The notes under the pieces are model-generated. The model saw only the letters and a list, made by a program, of their open reading frames with translations. It was not told the DNA's origin and ran no database searches. A stretch of 64,000 nucleotides of DNA from contig JAKGHH010000003.1 of the NCBI GenBank assembly GCA_022828595.1, forward strand, positions 105,919,583 through 105,983,582, given 5' to 3'. Position numbers and translations under genes: made by a program. Source of the DNA: Nelumbo lutea (taxonomy: Eukaryota > Streptophyta > Magnoliopsida > Proteales > Nelumbonaceae). Shown one piece after another: positions 44,316 through 56,677 of this stretch (positions within the stretch are counted from its first letter, which is position 1; each line of letters begins with the position of its first letter).

Positions 44316-45350
44316 TGGGTGTCTCCTTGTGGTATGACAGATCTGAAATCCACAGTAAGATAAAGCTTGAACCTGCCATGGTTCAGATTGAGAAGTAATT
44401 TTAATATAAGAGGAGATAGTTCATGCAACCAGCTAATCAGAATTTTAATCAAGTGTTGTAAACAAGTGAACACTCCCTCCATCTTCTGCCTACATCTCTC
44501 CTTCCACAGCTCGCTCCCATGGAATCAAACAAGCTAGCAGTCTCACAAAGTAAGCCCACTGACTGTTCACCTCAAACATGGCCAAGCAAATAGCCCTTAA
44601 TTTTGCATCATGACTTATGCATGAGTAGAACTACATAATTCTAGACTCCCATAAGTTCGAAATAAGAGACTAGGGGCTATCAACATGACACACACAAGAC
44701 CCGCCGGTTCAGCATGTGAATAAAAGGCCCATCGCATAGAAGAGGAACAGAAAATTGCTTTGTTGAGTGAAACAACAATAGATCCTTTTGGGCTAATCTG
44801 GTCTAAGACACATTGTGCAGAAGGATTAAAAAAAAGGATTTGGAGGAGTTCCTTGATTTATAAACCAAATTGTTTTGAGCTTTCCAAATGAACCATGCAT
44901 GTGGTACTGCAAGCCAGGGCTACAATAGTGAAGTCCTTATCTTAATGAGCATGAGTTGAAGGATATGATAGCTAATTAAGCTACCTGAGCAGAGTCTCAT
45001 CTCAAAAGCATGTGATCAATGCCTTATTCATCCACTTCACATGTTGTGTAGATTGAGGAGTCTATGATCTATTTGTTGGCCAGTGATGCTATCCGAATTC
45101 AAGTAGATAAGCAGCGAATAAGTTGTCCTTGTGAGTTGGACAAGCTGAGACGATCCAACTACCTACGAGCAAAAAAGGTCAGAGGCCCCAAGGCAATTTT
45201 CGAGGAAGAGCACTTCAACTCTCAAGTAGTAAGTGGTGAAGTGGTTGGGTAGGCTGAGCTGTGTAGAGAATTATTCTTATTACTTTAGAAAAAAGGAAGA
45301 ACCGAAGAAGTTGTACCTAAGGCGTTCTCTGTATTTAAATACTAGTTAGC
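44316..45350. other. Intergenic, no gene seen
   Basis: No recognisable coding. The frame 45064-45252 (62 residues) has no family match, so I do not call it a gene. Confidence 0.4.
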
Positions 45351-46215
45351 ATTATTTTAAAAGCCTCTTGAGGCAAGGCTATGAAAAAAAAGCTAGCCTT
45401 AGACCCCATCAGCAAGCCTTCATTCGCCTTTGGGCCTTTGGCTTCAAAATGTTCAAGGCTTAGGCCTCAACTATTCAATTTGCTAATATGGAATATGAAT
45501 GTTTACATAAGGGCAAACATAAATTTAAGACAAAAAAAAGCCTTCTTCTGTATGTATTGGTATAATGAGAAAATAAATAAACATTACAAATAACACAAAA
45601 ATGCATATAAAATGTGTAAGAAAATAGATTGCTTTGTTTTTCATGCTTCAATCTTATCCATTTGCCCATTTATTATTATTATTATTTGATAACTCCCATT
45701 TTTTCATTTATCTCATATTTTGTATTCTATTTCTAAAGCACATGCATCATATAAATGGTCACTCTTCACTAATGCATATTAGTGCAAGAAACGAAATAGG
45801 AATTCTTTGTTCTTAAAATAGTGTTGTATTGTATATTTAGGGTACCAATATCCCTTTTTAAGGTATTTTTTTTAATCTTTTTAAAAATTAGATAATATAA
45901 AACTAACCTTGTGAAATTAAAAAAAGAAAAACTGAAAAAAAAAATGCATGGTTCAAAGTGTCGATAATCAATACATCCCTTTCAGCATATTGGGTGTATG
46001 GATACTTTGAACCATGAATCCATGTCTAATATATCATATAAGCCATAAGATCCTAATTTCATGTTTTCATGTCTTTATTGTTTATGAACTATATTCTTTT
46101 TCTTTTTCTTTTTTTTCTCAAGGCTTATGCCTCAAAACGCCTTAATGCTTATGCCTCGCCCCTATGAAACATAGCTGCTTCACCTCCGCCTTTAGCCTTT
46201 TAAAACCTTGCTTGT
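45351..46215. mobile_element. Possible TIR element with TTTTAAAAG ends
   Basis: Left end ATTTTAAAAGCCTCTTGAGGC resembles the right end read on the other strand (GGTTTTAAAAGGCTAAAGGC). No matching target duplication is visible, so class and boundaries are uncertain. The hairpin at 45947-46016 lies inside it. Confidence 0.3.
45947..46016. repeat. 70-bp hairpin related to the Mutator-type MITE
   Basis: The 13-bp arm CATGGTTCAAAGT at 45947-45959 has its perfect complement at 46004-46016. The sequence between (CGATAATC...CAGCATATTGGG) parallels 43889-43951. Confidence 0.75.
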
Positions 46216-46375
46216 TAGGGAGTGTCTTGCTCCTCACTACTAAGGATGCATGTTAGCATATGGGTTATTCTGCAATCGAGCCATTAGACGTGTGAGTCAC
46301 ACATCACAAGACAAGGAGTTTGGAGGCCAGTCGTGCAGATCTTGTCAGGGTGCAGATCTGCTTGACATTCAAGGT

Positions 46376-46545
46376 GGGATCTGCTCCTCACACAAGGCGC
46401 CTTACAACCACATCACAGGCACATCCTATCGTGCATTGAAAAAATCTCGTATAAATAATAACACATAACTACAAGAAATGTCCTCAATGCACAATGGGAT
46501 GTGCCTGCGAGGTCGATGTGAGGTGCCATGTGTGAGGAGAAGATC
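46376..46545. mobile_element. Inverted-repeat element, two arms of about 65 bp
   Basis: 46376-46440 read on the other strand matches 46482-46545: both contain CAATGCAC, GGATGTGCCTG and GTGTGAGGAG in the same order. The loop is about 40 bp. It is a MITE-like structure and a member of the dispersed family at 47.1-48.4 kb. Confidence 0.55.
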
Positions 46546-47112
46546 TGGTCTCTTGAAATTCACCACACATCGATCCCTTTATCTGAGGTTTGTAGTGCTC
46601 ACCGAGTCTAGTTGGCTGATCAAATGGGAGTCTGCCATGCCGGTGGAACCTAGTTCTCTAGGTGTGGGACAGCTGTCAGTCCTCAGCTTGGTCATGTGCA
46701 ACCCTCCCATACGTCCATGTGGCAGTCATCTAGAGCCCAACTTTCATCCTCATCACCCTAAGACTTCTTCACTACTATAGCTCCAACTCAAATATGCCAG
46801 ATAGAATTTCCAAGGGCTTTGATCTTCCAAATTTTCTTCTACATGGGGCTCCCTAGTCGTCCCAATGGCGTAGGAGGATGGCAAGTTGCTGGATGTATGG
46901 TTGCATGCATCCTATCTGGCTTCTCTCCTTGTAACGCCAAATAAGAAAAAATAAATAAAAACATAACTTTGCATGCATCCTATCTAGCTTCTCTCCTCAA
47001 AACATATAGCTTTAGGAAACCAAAATGAGACATGGTATGTGTAAGCACCATTGAAGCCAGAGCCTTTTATCAACATTTCTGTACTTGCTTGACTAAACAT
47101 GATGTATTGGAG

Positions 47113-48372
47113 TTCGGATTTGCTCCTCATAGAGTGCGTCTCACACCAATCTTACAAGCATTTGGAACTATACATTTGGAATATCTCTGTATGAGTAGGG
47201 AGGTAAAGCTACGTGTGAGGGTCTCCTTGAAGGACAAAGGAAATTCAGGAATAGGAGGTAGGTTAAAGGTCAGGGCGAATGAGGTGATTAAATGATTATC
47301 TCGTTATGAGTTGGATCTTTATTTATAGGGAGAGATTCCGAGATCCTGAAAGGAATGAGACAAAAAGATTTGATTCCAGTTAGGAACGAGAATATTGGAT
47401 TCAATGTTAGTTGTTAGGGAACACTACAAAGGTTTCGCTACGTATCTTATGAGAGATCTCAAAGATGAGCTTTCCTTTCGTTTGACGATTCTCATAATGC
47501 ATGTGTGCTACTTCCTTTCGTGTCCCTCTTAAATCGACGTGGCGGGGATGACGACGCCACTACTATGAGGCATCCCATCATGTGTGTTGTTAGTGACGCA
47601 TGTGTTTCTTTTACTTATTTATGGTTTGCGATGAACTTGCACTTGTTGTGGTTGTGCAATGAACTTAAGCTCATCGCAGGTCTGCAAGGGTCTTGAGCTC
47701 ATTGCAACTAATTTTGGGTCATAAGCTCATTGCACGTCTATGTAGGTTCTGAGTGTGTAAGTGACCATCATGTACCTACACTCTGTATATATGGTTCCAA
47801 GTGGTTGTGAGGTTGGTATGAGGCATGCTCTGTGAAGAGCAAATCCAAACTTGAAGTATTGGCAACTCAAGGTTCCTTTTTATTCTTGATAATGGAGTTG
47901 GGAAGTCTAGAAATCGGGATTTTCTCCTTAGACAACACCTCACACCAACTTTATAGCCCCACCCCACCATGTATTGGGAACATCTCCCCATGAATAACAA
48001 TAGAAAGTATGAGAGATGTTCTTGATGTGCGACTGGGACATGTGTGTGAGGTCGATGTGAGGAGCAAATCTGACTCAAATTCTAGACATTATTAGTCAAA
48101 CTTTGTAGAAAATTTTGGGTGCCCATATTTCATAGTTTAGGCTGTGAATAGGGCTCTTCAAGCGTGACACATATGTTCATCCAACTATACATACAACACT
48201 TATGCTAAATGGAGCTTGTGTCCATTAATCGAGTACGAATCTCTTCCCTATGCTCGGAACATCTTCTGTACTTTGTGTGTTGTAAGTTTGGATCTATTCC
48301 TCATAGAGTGCCTCACACGGACCTTACATCCCCATCTGACTATAAAATTGGGAGCATCTTTTGTCCTTTATT
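47113..48372. repeat. Cluster of a dispersed, unclassified repeat
   Basis: At least four more copies share the words GGATTTGCTCCTCATAGAGT or near variants, CCTCACAC, ACCTTACA and GGGAACATCTC. They lie at about 47113-47190, 47797-47856 (opposite strand), 47918-48072 and 48289-48365. Copies at 48014-48072 and 46482-46545 share the exact 15-mer GAGGTCGATGTGAGG. No coding is seen. The type of element is unknown to me. Confidence 0.55.
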
Positions 48373-48518
48373 TTGTTATTCATGGGAGATGTTACTAATA
48401 CACGACAAAATAGACCTGTGAGGTGCATCCTGTGATTAATTTGTGATGTTCAAATTTTTATTCACAAAGCGAAAGATTCTAATGTGCCACGTGGCTTTTA
48501 TTTTTGGGCACTTCAATC

Positions 48519-48811
48519 TAGGGTTGCAAACAATATCTAATTATTTGATCCTAAATTTGAATTTGATCCTATTAAGTATGATCCGAATTCAATTTATTTA
48601 TAATTGGATCAAATATGGATGTACCCCTATCCGATCTGATATATATATATATATATATATACTTAAAAGTATATTATTTATATAATTGAAGTTGATCTTA
48701 ATGTTGAATTTTCACTAAATTGTCATATGTTATACAAGTAATTTTGAATGTTAACAAATCAAATTCGGATATAGGCAATATCGAATTCGATCCGATCCGT
48801 TCACAGCCCTG
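48519..48811. mobile_element. hAT-type MITE
   Basis: Left end TAGGGTTGCAAAC, right end on the other strand CAGGGCTGTGAACGG. Flanks CTTCAATC (48511-48518) and TTTCAGTC (48812-48819) agree at six of eight. The interior resembles the element at 42491-43000 (GATCCGAATTC, GATCCGATC words) and has an (AT)n run near 48641-48660. Confidence 0.6.
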
Positions 48812-48819
48812 TTTCAGTC

Positions 48820-49505
48820 CACTAGTGATTCTACCCGCGAGGACGCTCCCAGTTTCCTTTTTAAAACCTTCTACCAGAAGCGACCATGTAGCTGAAGAAT
48901 GTATCATCCCATCACATGGATGCCAGCTGTGTCTGTGGAAATGATAATTTTGGCTTTGGGTCAAAAATAACTGAAGGCGCGGCGGATTGGCTTTGCGCCT
49001 TTGCCCTAACAAAGGCCTTACCTTTTGTCTGAAACAATTCTGACTTCGGATTATCTGCCCGCGAGAATTCTGCCTACGCCTACGGACGACATACTACTCC
49101 GTGAATTGGGAATATCTCCCCTACAAGAGGATGAAATTATCTCTATACGTGAATGGACGTGGCAGAGTTTGTGTGTAAAAGAGATCCGGACTCAACAATT
49201 CTCCCCTGCTTCGACCCAGCCACGACACGCGCGGTTTATTAAGCGAACCAATCCCTTTATTTTCCATTACAAAATAGACCCGGTTAGGTCTGCTTCTAGT
49301 CTGGTCTCCCATCCGCTCAATTTGAATTGAAACAGGGATCCAGAATCCCGCTCGCCCACTCGCCCACTCGCCCCTCTCATTTTAAACAGCAGGAACCCTA
49401 TCTCTCTTATTCTTCCCTTCTCCAATCATCCGTTTCTTTCTCCAATCACTTCCCAGAAAAAAGACGAGAGAGCAGAGAGAAGAAGATACTTGTACAGGTA
49501 GAATA
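48820..49505 (+). promoter_or_regulatory. Upstream region and 5' UTR of EB1C
   Basis: Just upstream of the ATG is a pyrimidine-rich stretch (49405-49445, CTCTCTTATTCTTCCCTTCT) and then a purine-rich one (49456-49490), a usual make-up for plant 5' UTRs. An 8-bp unit CGCCCACT is repeated at about 49352-49375. I cannot fix a transcription start or a definite TATA box. Confidence 0.4.
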
Positions 49506-51614
49506 ATGGCGACCAATATCGGGATGATGGACTCTGCATACTTCGTTGGTAGATCAGAGATCCTTGCCTGGATTAACTCCACCCTCCAACTCAATCTTTC
49601 AAAAGTTGAAGAGGTTTGACTTCTACTTAAGGCCCTCTGGTTTTAAACCCTAACTATTAAAAAACCATGTAGAATTTTAAATATGTGATATGTATTAGTT
49701 ATTTGTTTTTATTTTAACTGAAATTGCATGTAAAAAAATTCAAACATTTTCCGTTTCGATGAAACTGTTTCTGATCCACTGGGATTTATCCACACAGGCT
49801 GCCTCTGGTGCGATTCAGTGTCAACTAATGGACGCCGTCCATCCAGGGATTGTGCCGATGCACAAGGTCAACTTCGACGCCAAGACCGAGTACGAGATGA
49901 TCCAGAATTACAAGGTCCTTCAGGATGTTTTCAATAAACTTAAGATTACAAAGGTACGTCTCTCTTTCTCTTGTATTCTAATTACTCTTGAGTCTTATCT
50001 GATATTTTAGTCTTTTATTGGAAGTTTTATCTCTTCTTTTATGGTTTGTTCGACGTTCTAGTCTCCTTCCTGATTTATATTTTTATGTTCCTGGGTATTA
50101 GCACATTGAGGTTAACAAGCTTGTGAAAGGAAGGCCTCTTGATAATCTGGAGTTCATGCAGTGGATGAAGAGATACTGTGATTCTGTCAATGGTGGACTC
50201 TTGAACAAGTAACCCTTCTTTATTGTTTCCATTCAATTTCTGGTTTGAAATTTTACTATTTTCATTTAATTTATATAATCATTTCCAGCAACCTATTTTT
50301 ATTATTTCCTAGTTGCTAAGTTGGAATTACCAAAAAGAATTGAATTGCAAATTATAATAGTGCTTAAACATTTTACTTCACTAGTGCGATATAGATTACT
50401 TCAATTATTATATGTGTTCACTGCATTTTTATAATATTAGTTCTCTGTTGTGAACTGTGATTGAAAAGATGATATTTATAGATATAAGTTGTCCTAAATC
50501 AACTGGAAAGATAATTGCAACCTTGAGAAATGGTAAACGGCAACAGCTTTATGTTTCTGGTATCCTAGTTTCGCTTTTAATGATAAAGTATCTTTGTTCA
50601 TTTTATTTACTGTGCTTTTTGCATTTCAGAAGACTGGAAGTTTAGAAAGAAATTCTTGGTTGCTTTGTTTTTGTACCTTTGGATTTCCTTGTACCAACCA
50701 TTTTTGGTTTCTCTAACTAGGATAAAACATTCTAGCCTTCTGTATGTTTGATTAGTGATTTTATATTTCAGTTACAACGCTTTAGAAAGAAGGGAAGCTT
50801 GTAAAGGAGGAAAAGATGCAAGCAAGAGAACTGCACCCATGCAAGCTTCTACCAAGACATCAACTGCTGCTCCCAAAACTCAGTCCTCTCACAACACAAG
50901 AAGGAATGACCAATCTTCTGTCCACTCAACAAATCAACCAGTCAAGACCGGTAGACCTGTTTCTAGTGGGGGGCCGGATTATGATAAACAGGTGAAATGC
51001 TTTTGATGCAGAAGAGATGGAATGTTAATCTAAGATTGAACCTGATGATCTTACGTTAAATGTCATGCAGATCACTGAGCTGAAGCTGTCAGTAGATAGT
51101 CTGGAGAAGGAAAGAGACTTCTACTTTGAAAAATTGAGGGATATTGAGATGTTGTGTCAGTGTCCCGAGATTGAGCACTTACCTGTAATGTCTTATGATC
51201 CTTGTTCATGTGGAGTCCTTTTGAAATGGATTTCTAGTTTTCTACTAATACTAATAATAGTATTTTCTTGATGAGTAATACTAGTGATGGTATTTGTAAG
51301 CTTGTCATTAATTAATATATATTATTCTATTGCAGATTGTTGGTGCAATACAGAGGATACTATATGCTACTGTTGATAGTGCCTCAGTGGTGGCAGAAGC
51401 TCAAGCCATGATAGCCCAGCAGCAGAAACGACCAGAGCCCTTGAGTCCCATTCATGAGGGAGCAGAGGACATGCCCAAGATTGAAAGTCAGAAGAGAAAA
51501 AACATATTGACTCTTGAGGTTGATGCAGTTGCCAATTCAACATTGTCTCCAAGGCAAAGGATATCTGATGCCTCTGATGTTCATTGTAGTGGTTCTCCAC
51601 TTGTGAGTTGCTGA
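49506..51614 (+). CDS. EB1C: Microtubule plus-end-binding protein EB1C-type (six exons)
   Basis: Exons are 49506-49613, 49798-49953, 50102-50208, 50772-50991, 51071-51184 and 51336-51614, all with GT-AG borders and matching phases, giving 327 residues. The protein binds growing microtubule ends. The calponin-homology domain is encoded by exons 1-3 (about residues 10-124: [58 protein letters not shown]). A Ser/Lys-rich linker follows (125-197), then the EB1 coiled coil and C-terminal domain (198-255, [20 protein letters not shown]). The long tail has a basic cluster (SQKRKN) and the end motif [12 protein letters not shown]. This tail replaces the acidic end of EB1A/B and marks the EB1C subtype, a nuclear and spindle form in Arabidopsis. 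The length is close to Arabidopsis EB1C. No lesions are seen. The ATG at 49506 opens the conserved [10 protein letters not shown]. Confidence 0.93.
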
Positions 51615-53348
51615 TAGTTCTTGCTGCCTGGAGGATTTTGATTCTTTCAGGTTAACAAGCTGGCTACCCCAATGCTAACTGTTGTAACTGTGCTGCAAAA
51701 GTTCATATTGTGCAGGATTGTTGTCCTGAGATGTTGTCATTTTTTTCTATTATTTCCTTATTTGGATAATAAACTCATCTCTTTCTTTTTTCCTTTTTTT
51801 TTTTCTGTTTTCAGGAGTACCTAACTACCAATTAGATGTTACTTTGTTGGAGGCTCAGTGATAAATTGTTGATAGAATATTTTGGGATGATCCGATCGGT
51901 TGCCTAGTCATATACAATTGAAAAGTATTGCTGTTGCAGCAATTTATTACTTTTACTTGACAGCCTTGGAAGAAATGGGTTTCTTTGAACATCAACTTGT
52001 TGATCATAGGAATTGCCCCATCTGCAAACAGTTGAAATTCCTTATTAGTAACTTGATTGGTTTTCTTTATTTCTCAAGTCTTGAATCTTTCATTTTTCAC
52101 CACTATTAAATGCACTTTTATTCTCCTGTTGGAAGTTGGAACATGTTCGATATGATGCCTTTTTTTTTCCATAATGATTTTTCTTTGGTAGCATAATGAA
52201 CTTTTCATTGTTACAGTAGTCAGCAAATAGCCTGGTTCTTATGCTTCCACAGGTGAAGTATGGAATAGAAGAAACTTCTATTCTTTTTTTCAATTTATGG
52301 ACAGATTTGAAGTCTTAATTTTTTGGAGTCAAAAGTGGTTGTTTAATTTGTAATGGTGCTGAGAGTCTTTGTCAAGGGGCTATTGTTTGTGATGATAAAA
52401 GTTCAGTTATCCGTTGGACGCCCTAGCAACTCAATATGAAGGTGAAATTGAATAATGAGGTCCAATATATAATGTTACTAAATACTTCATTATAAACATC
52501 TGCATTTAGAAAAACAAATTGAAGCATTACCATAACAACAAACCCTTGGGTTTGCAGTTCTGATTAAACAACCAATTTTGCTACTTAGGTGGCGTTGGTA
52601 GCACTGAGCCGATCTCTGAGAAATCGTTGCTGTTCAGAGACTATTTTGTGTCTTTTTCAGGACATGATGTGGTCTTTCTTTTGTCGATTGTTCAAAACAA
52701 TAGGATTGGGTCAAGAACTACTATCTGGTCTTGTTTTACAAGATCAAATGCAGGGAATTTTCTTCGGTGTCTTGGTTCATTGCATTGGTTTTCTGCATTG
52801 AGTTTCAAAAGTAGATTTGGTATAGGATTCTGGAAAACCTAATTTTATGAAATGTTTATTTTACCTGACTCCATCCAAATGGATGTTGTAGATTTTTTGA
52901 TCGGTGGGTTTTGAAGTAATTCAAAGAGGCGGAAATTGCTATGAATTAATGGATGTGGTGACCGTACTTTGACATTGCATCCGTCGGAAGTCCTAATATC
53001 AGTTGTTGACATTTTCATACAAGTCTTATATGCATTCTTAAATCTTTTTGGTAGCATCAAAATCTTCATTCCGACTATGATACTGGAAAGTATCATGCCT
53101 AAAAGCGGATTACCAATCAGCTGGTATTTTATTCAAATTCAAGTGGATTTTCTAATTGGTTGAAGTTTTACTTATAAATATCGCAATGTTTTGATGTGTA
53201 TTGACTAATGCGTATTGGATTAATTTAATGGTACAACAAATATTAAGAGTTTGAAGAAAACCCTGTTTTTAATCCATAGTAACCTTTCCCAAGTATTCTT
53301 AGTTTCAAATCTTGAAACCTGAAACCAAGTATAATTATGAATTGCTCT
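51615..53348 (+). other. EB1C 3' UTR and downstream, no gene seen
   Basis: The 3' UTR end is not defined. A poly-T tract lies at 51790-51806. Short frames (for example 52589-52842) resemble nothing known. Confidence 0.4.
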
Positions 53349-53828
53349 TAGACCTGGCAATTGGGTTGGGTTAAGACACTTAGGGTTGAATTTTGGGTTG
53401 GGTTTTTAAAACCCTAACTTTAAATGTTTGGGTCAGAGTTGGCTCATGGGTCAATTCAAGTTATTTGAAAAAAAAATGAAATTTTAAGAAAAAATACATG
53501 AAAATGCCAAAATTGAAAGAATTAATCTTCAAATTCCAAAAATATATTGAAAAACTTGAATATTTAACAATTCAAAGAATAAACAATAAAGAGTAAAGAT
53601 TAAATAGTAAAAATTAAAGAATGTAAACTTCTAACAATGCATAAATAATCTCAATTAGACTTGACAATTTGGGTTAGCAAGTTGACCCATTACCCAACCC
53701 AGTTTTTTCCAAGTTGAATTGGGTTGTATCATTCTCAAATTTGGATAGCTAAATATGAAACCCTAACCCTGTTTTTTGGATTAAGTTGGATCAGGTTCGC
53801 TGGTTGGTTCAGCTTTTTGCTAGGTCTA
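53349..53828. mobile_element. hAT-type MITE
   Basis: Left end TAGACCTGGCAATTGGG, right end on the other strand TAGACCTAGCAAAAAGC. Flanks ATTGCTCT (53341-53348) and ATTTCTCC (53829-53836) agree at six of eight. The interior repeats GGGTTGGGTT and ACCCAACCC words. A second TAGACTTGGCAATT-like word inside (about 53656-53671) suggests internal duplication. Confidence 0.6.
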
Positions 53829-53899
53829 ATTTCTCCTTTGAAATGTTAAACATGCAATTATAGTGTATATCAATAATATTATGCTCAGACCAATGCTTA

Positions 53900-54913
53900 G
53901 GCTCCGTTTGGTTTGTGGGATGGGGATGAGAAAAAGGGAATATTTTAAAAATATTCCTTTTTTTTTTTCTCATTTGTTTTGAGGGAAAGAGAGGGATGAG
54001 ATGAGAAAAATGTGGGATGTCAAATCCGAAAGTCGTGGATTTGGGGTTACACCAAAATCGTGTGACCCCGGTGGAAAAATTTGAGAAACACAAGGGAGTG
54101 AGGAATGGCTTGTGTGGAGAATACAGAAGCAGGAGCTAGTTCGGTGGTAGAGACGTTTGAACCCAAAAGTAGGAGCTGGAGGGGTCACACCAAAACCTTT
54201 GGCAATATGCTACCTCTCCTTCCCCGTTTGAACCTAGAAGTAGGAGCTGGTTCAGCGATAGAGATGTTCGAACCTAGAAGCAGGAGTTGGAGGGGTTGCA
54301 CCAAAACCATCGGTGATCTACTACCTCCCCTTCCCCATTCGAACCCAAAAGTAGGAGCTGGTTCGGTGACAGACGTTCAAACCAAGAAGTAGGAGCTGGA
54401 GGGGTCGCACAAAAGCCATCGACAATTTTCTACCTCCCCTTCCCCGTTTGAACCCAAAAGCAGGAGCTAGTTCGATGAGATTTCACCAATGGCTCTGGTA
54501 CTCTGGTGTACTTCTTCCCTTGCCGTCGAAAGAGATGTTCAACATAGGACTAACGAATGGAGAAGAGGATGGAGGGAGAAGGAGAGGAATATGCGAGTAA
54601 CATTTAGAAATGGAGAGAGATGGGGGTTTGGTCTGCTGCTTCCTGTTAGTCCAAAGGTAGGAGATGATGAATAGTCACTCCCCTTCCTCCTTTTTCTTCT
54701 TCTTCCAAATAGGAAAAATAGGTTTCTCTTTAATTTGAATGGTCTGTTGTTATCGGTTAGTTCGAACTACTGTCTTTGGCGGCACAGTCCAATGGTAGGA
54801 GATGATGAACAATGCTTTTCCCATATATAAAACCAAACAATGGAAGTGTAAATTTTTACACTTTCCCATCCCATCCCATTCCACCAAAATCTTCCCACAA
54901 ACCAAATGAAGCC
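53900..54913. mobile_element. Tourist/Harbinger-type non-autonomous element
   Basis: TTA flanks both ends (53897-53899, 54914-54916). Ends are inverted: GGCTCCGTTTGGTTTGTGGG at the left, and on the other strand GGCTTCATTTGGTTTGTGGG at the right. Length is 1014 bp and there is no transposase. The middle holds a tandem repeat (54125-54475). A short TIR, a TTA duplication and GGCTnCnTTTGG ends indicate PIF/Harbinger. Confidence 0.85.
54125..54475. repeat. 112-bp tandem repeat inside the Harbinger-type element
   Basis: Three and a part units of about 112 bp. The words AGTAGGAGCTGGAGGGGT, CACCAAAACC and CTACCTCCCCTTCCCC return with a period near 112 bp (AGTTCGGTGGTAGAG at 54138, GGTTCAGCGATAGAG at 54250, GGTTCGGTGACAGAC at 54361). 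The plus-strand frame 54105-54392 reads through as a repeated 37-residue unit, but it has no family resemblance. Confidence 0.75.
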
Positions 54914-54916
54914 TTA

Positions 54917-56114
54917 AATCTTCAACACAGTTGATGATCCCGGTTGCTAAGCCTGAGATGGTCACTAGGCAATCTGCATCCCTCCTAATGGAGGCCCGAG
55001 GTTTTAACCCTCTCCTGTCCTGTGTTATATGCATGGTTGACGTGACTCGTGAGAACAAAAAACCAAAGATTTGCAGGTTAAATGGGCAATGTCTTTCGGA
55101 CCAGCCTTGAATGCACTACCCCTTCCTCAAAGACCAAATCTGCTGGTGCTGGTTGGTGTCCCGATGGTTTAGGAAATGAAGGCTCAGTTTGAAAAGAGTA
55201 TAAATGCAAATATATACAGTGCAAATCTATACTAAATAATACAAAATATAAGTTTTATACTCTACATATTTGCATTTGTACCTCTTCCAAACTGAGCTGA
55301 AATAAATTGCTGGCGCTGGTCCGGGGACAATGCTTCAAAGGAATTAGTAGAAAGTGAAATAAATTCCTTAAACCTCTTATGAATTTTGTGACCTTCCTTT
55401 TAAGTTTGTTTTTACAACTAATCCTGAACTTCTTTGACAAAAGTAGATATCCAGAGTCCTCTAAAAAATTTTCGTGAAAAAGTCCAAAATACCCACGTAT
55501 TTATTATTGAGACTTCTTTCAGAAAAAAAAAGAGAGTAAAACATAACAAACTTTATGAACAAAAAAGGAGTTTAAGGGAATGCTTGACACTGAAGCATTT
55601 CATAACCGTTCCTTTTCACAAGTGAACCCTATTTCACAAGCGTTCTGTTTCATATGATTTTTCTAAAAATACAAAAAAATGGGATGTAGGATGACGAGGC
55701 GTTTGAAGTGATTTGGGTTATTATTATAATTTATTTATAATGGCAACTATATGACATTGCAAAAAGAGTCAACTTTTTCAAATTTCAATATGCGGGATCC
55801 CCTTAGCGATTAAAGACCACCAAGGCAATTTAAGAAACTTCAATTTGATGTTTCAAAAAACCTCTCTTTTCCCGAATCCCCAATCTATCATTGCAAAAAC
55901 GTTTTTTTAGAAGCAGATGATCAAAAAGCTGTTATTTTTCTAATTCCGTTTTTTTCTTGCTATGGCACTAAATCCATGCCAGCAGAATGAAAATGCTTGT
56001 GGAATGCATTGGTCCCAAACACTCTCTAAAACTAAAGTTGTGGTTTAATATATGAACAATTGATATGAAGAGAAAATTTGGAAAATGAATTAATTGGAAA
56101 AGTAGATTAAAAGG
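54917..56114. other. Intergenic, no gene seen
   Basis: A/T-rich with poly-A tracts. None of its short frames is convincing. Confidence 0.4.
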
Positions 56115-56122
56115 GTTTGAAG

Positions 56123-56669
56123 TAGGGCTGTTCATGGGTCGGGTTGGGTCGGTTTACTGTGGTTTTTCTAACCGACCCGACTTGATCGGGTTATCTGACA
56201 TAGAAACCGAAACCGACCCAGTGTTAAGAAAAACCGACCTAGTCGGTTTGAGTTGGGTTGGGTCGGTTTCGGTTCTAAGTTCATCCCTGTGATAAAATCT
56301 TGCTAATTTTAAAAACAGTCATAAATTGAACATCATTTCAGCCATCTCCTATGATAAAATTTAAATGATAAGTTAATCACAAAAGTTGTTCATTAATCAC
56401 TATTCACTAATCCAAAGTTTCTTGCAACCATTCAAAAACTAGGTGGCCTAATGGGCTTTAGAACTTCATGTTTGAACTAGGAACTAAGTCAGTTCAGTTC
56501 GGGTCGGTTTCGGTTTTTTTGTGTGAAAACCGAAACCGACCCGAATCACCGGTTTAAGAATTTGCACAACCCGAAAGCGACCCGTACTGATGAAAACCCA
56601 GTAGACTCGGGTTGGGTCAGTCTAGTTTGGTCGGTTTGGTCAGGTTGGGCCTTCTTATGAACAGCCCTA
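56123..56669. mobile_element. hAT-type non-autonomous element
   Basis: The perfect 8-bp duplication GTTTGAAG flanks it (56115-56122 and 56670-56677). The terminal inverted repeat is TAGGGCTGTTCAT, exact but for later bases. At 547 bp with no transposase it is non-autonomous. The interior is built from GGGTCGGGTTGGGTCGG and CCGACCC words in both orientations, so it folds strongly. Confidence 0.85.
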
Positions 56670-56677
56670 GTTTGAAG

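Noticed and set aside
45064..45252. 62-residue plus-strand frame
   Set aside because: No family match or splice signals; likely chance.
46250..46780. Short plus-strand frames (72 and 100 residues)
   Set aside because: They run across the inverted-repeat element and share no protein family.
54105..54392. Repeated 37-residue protein unit
   Set aside because: Explained by a 112-bp tandem repeat within a Harbinger-type element; no start context or family supports a gene.
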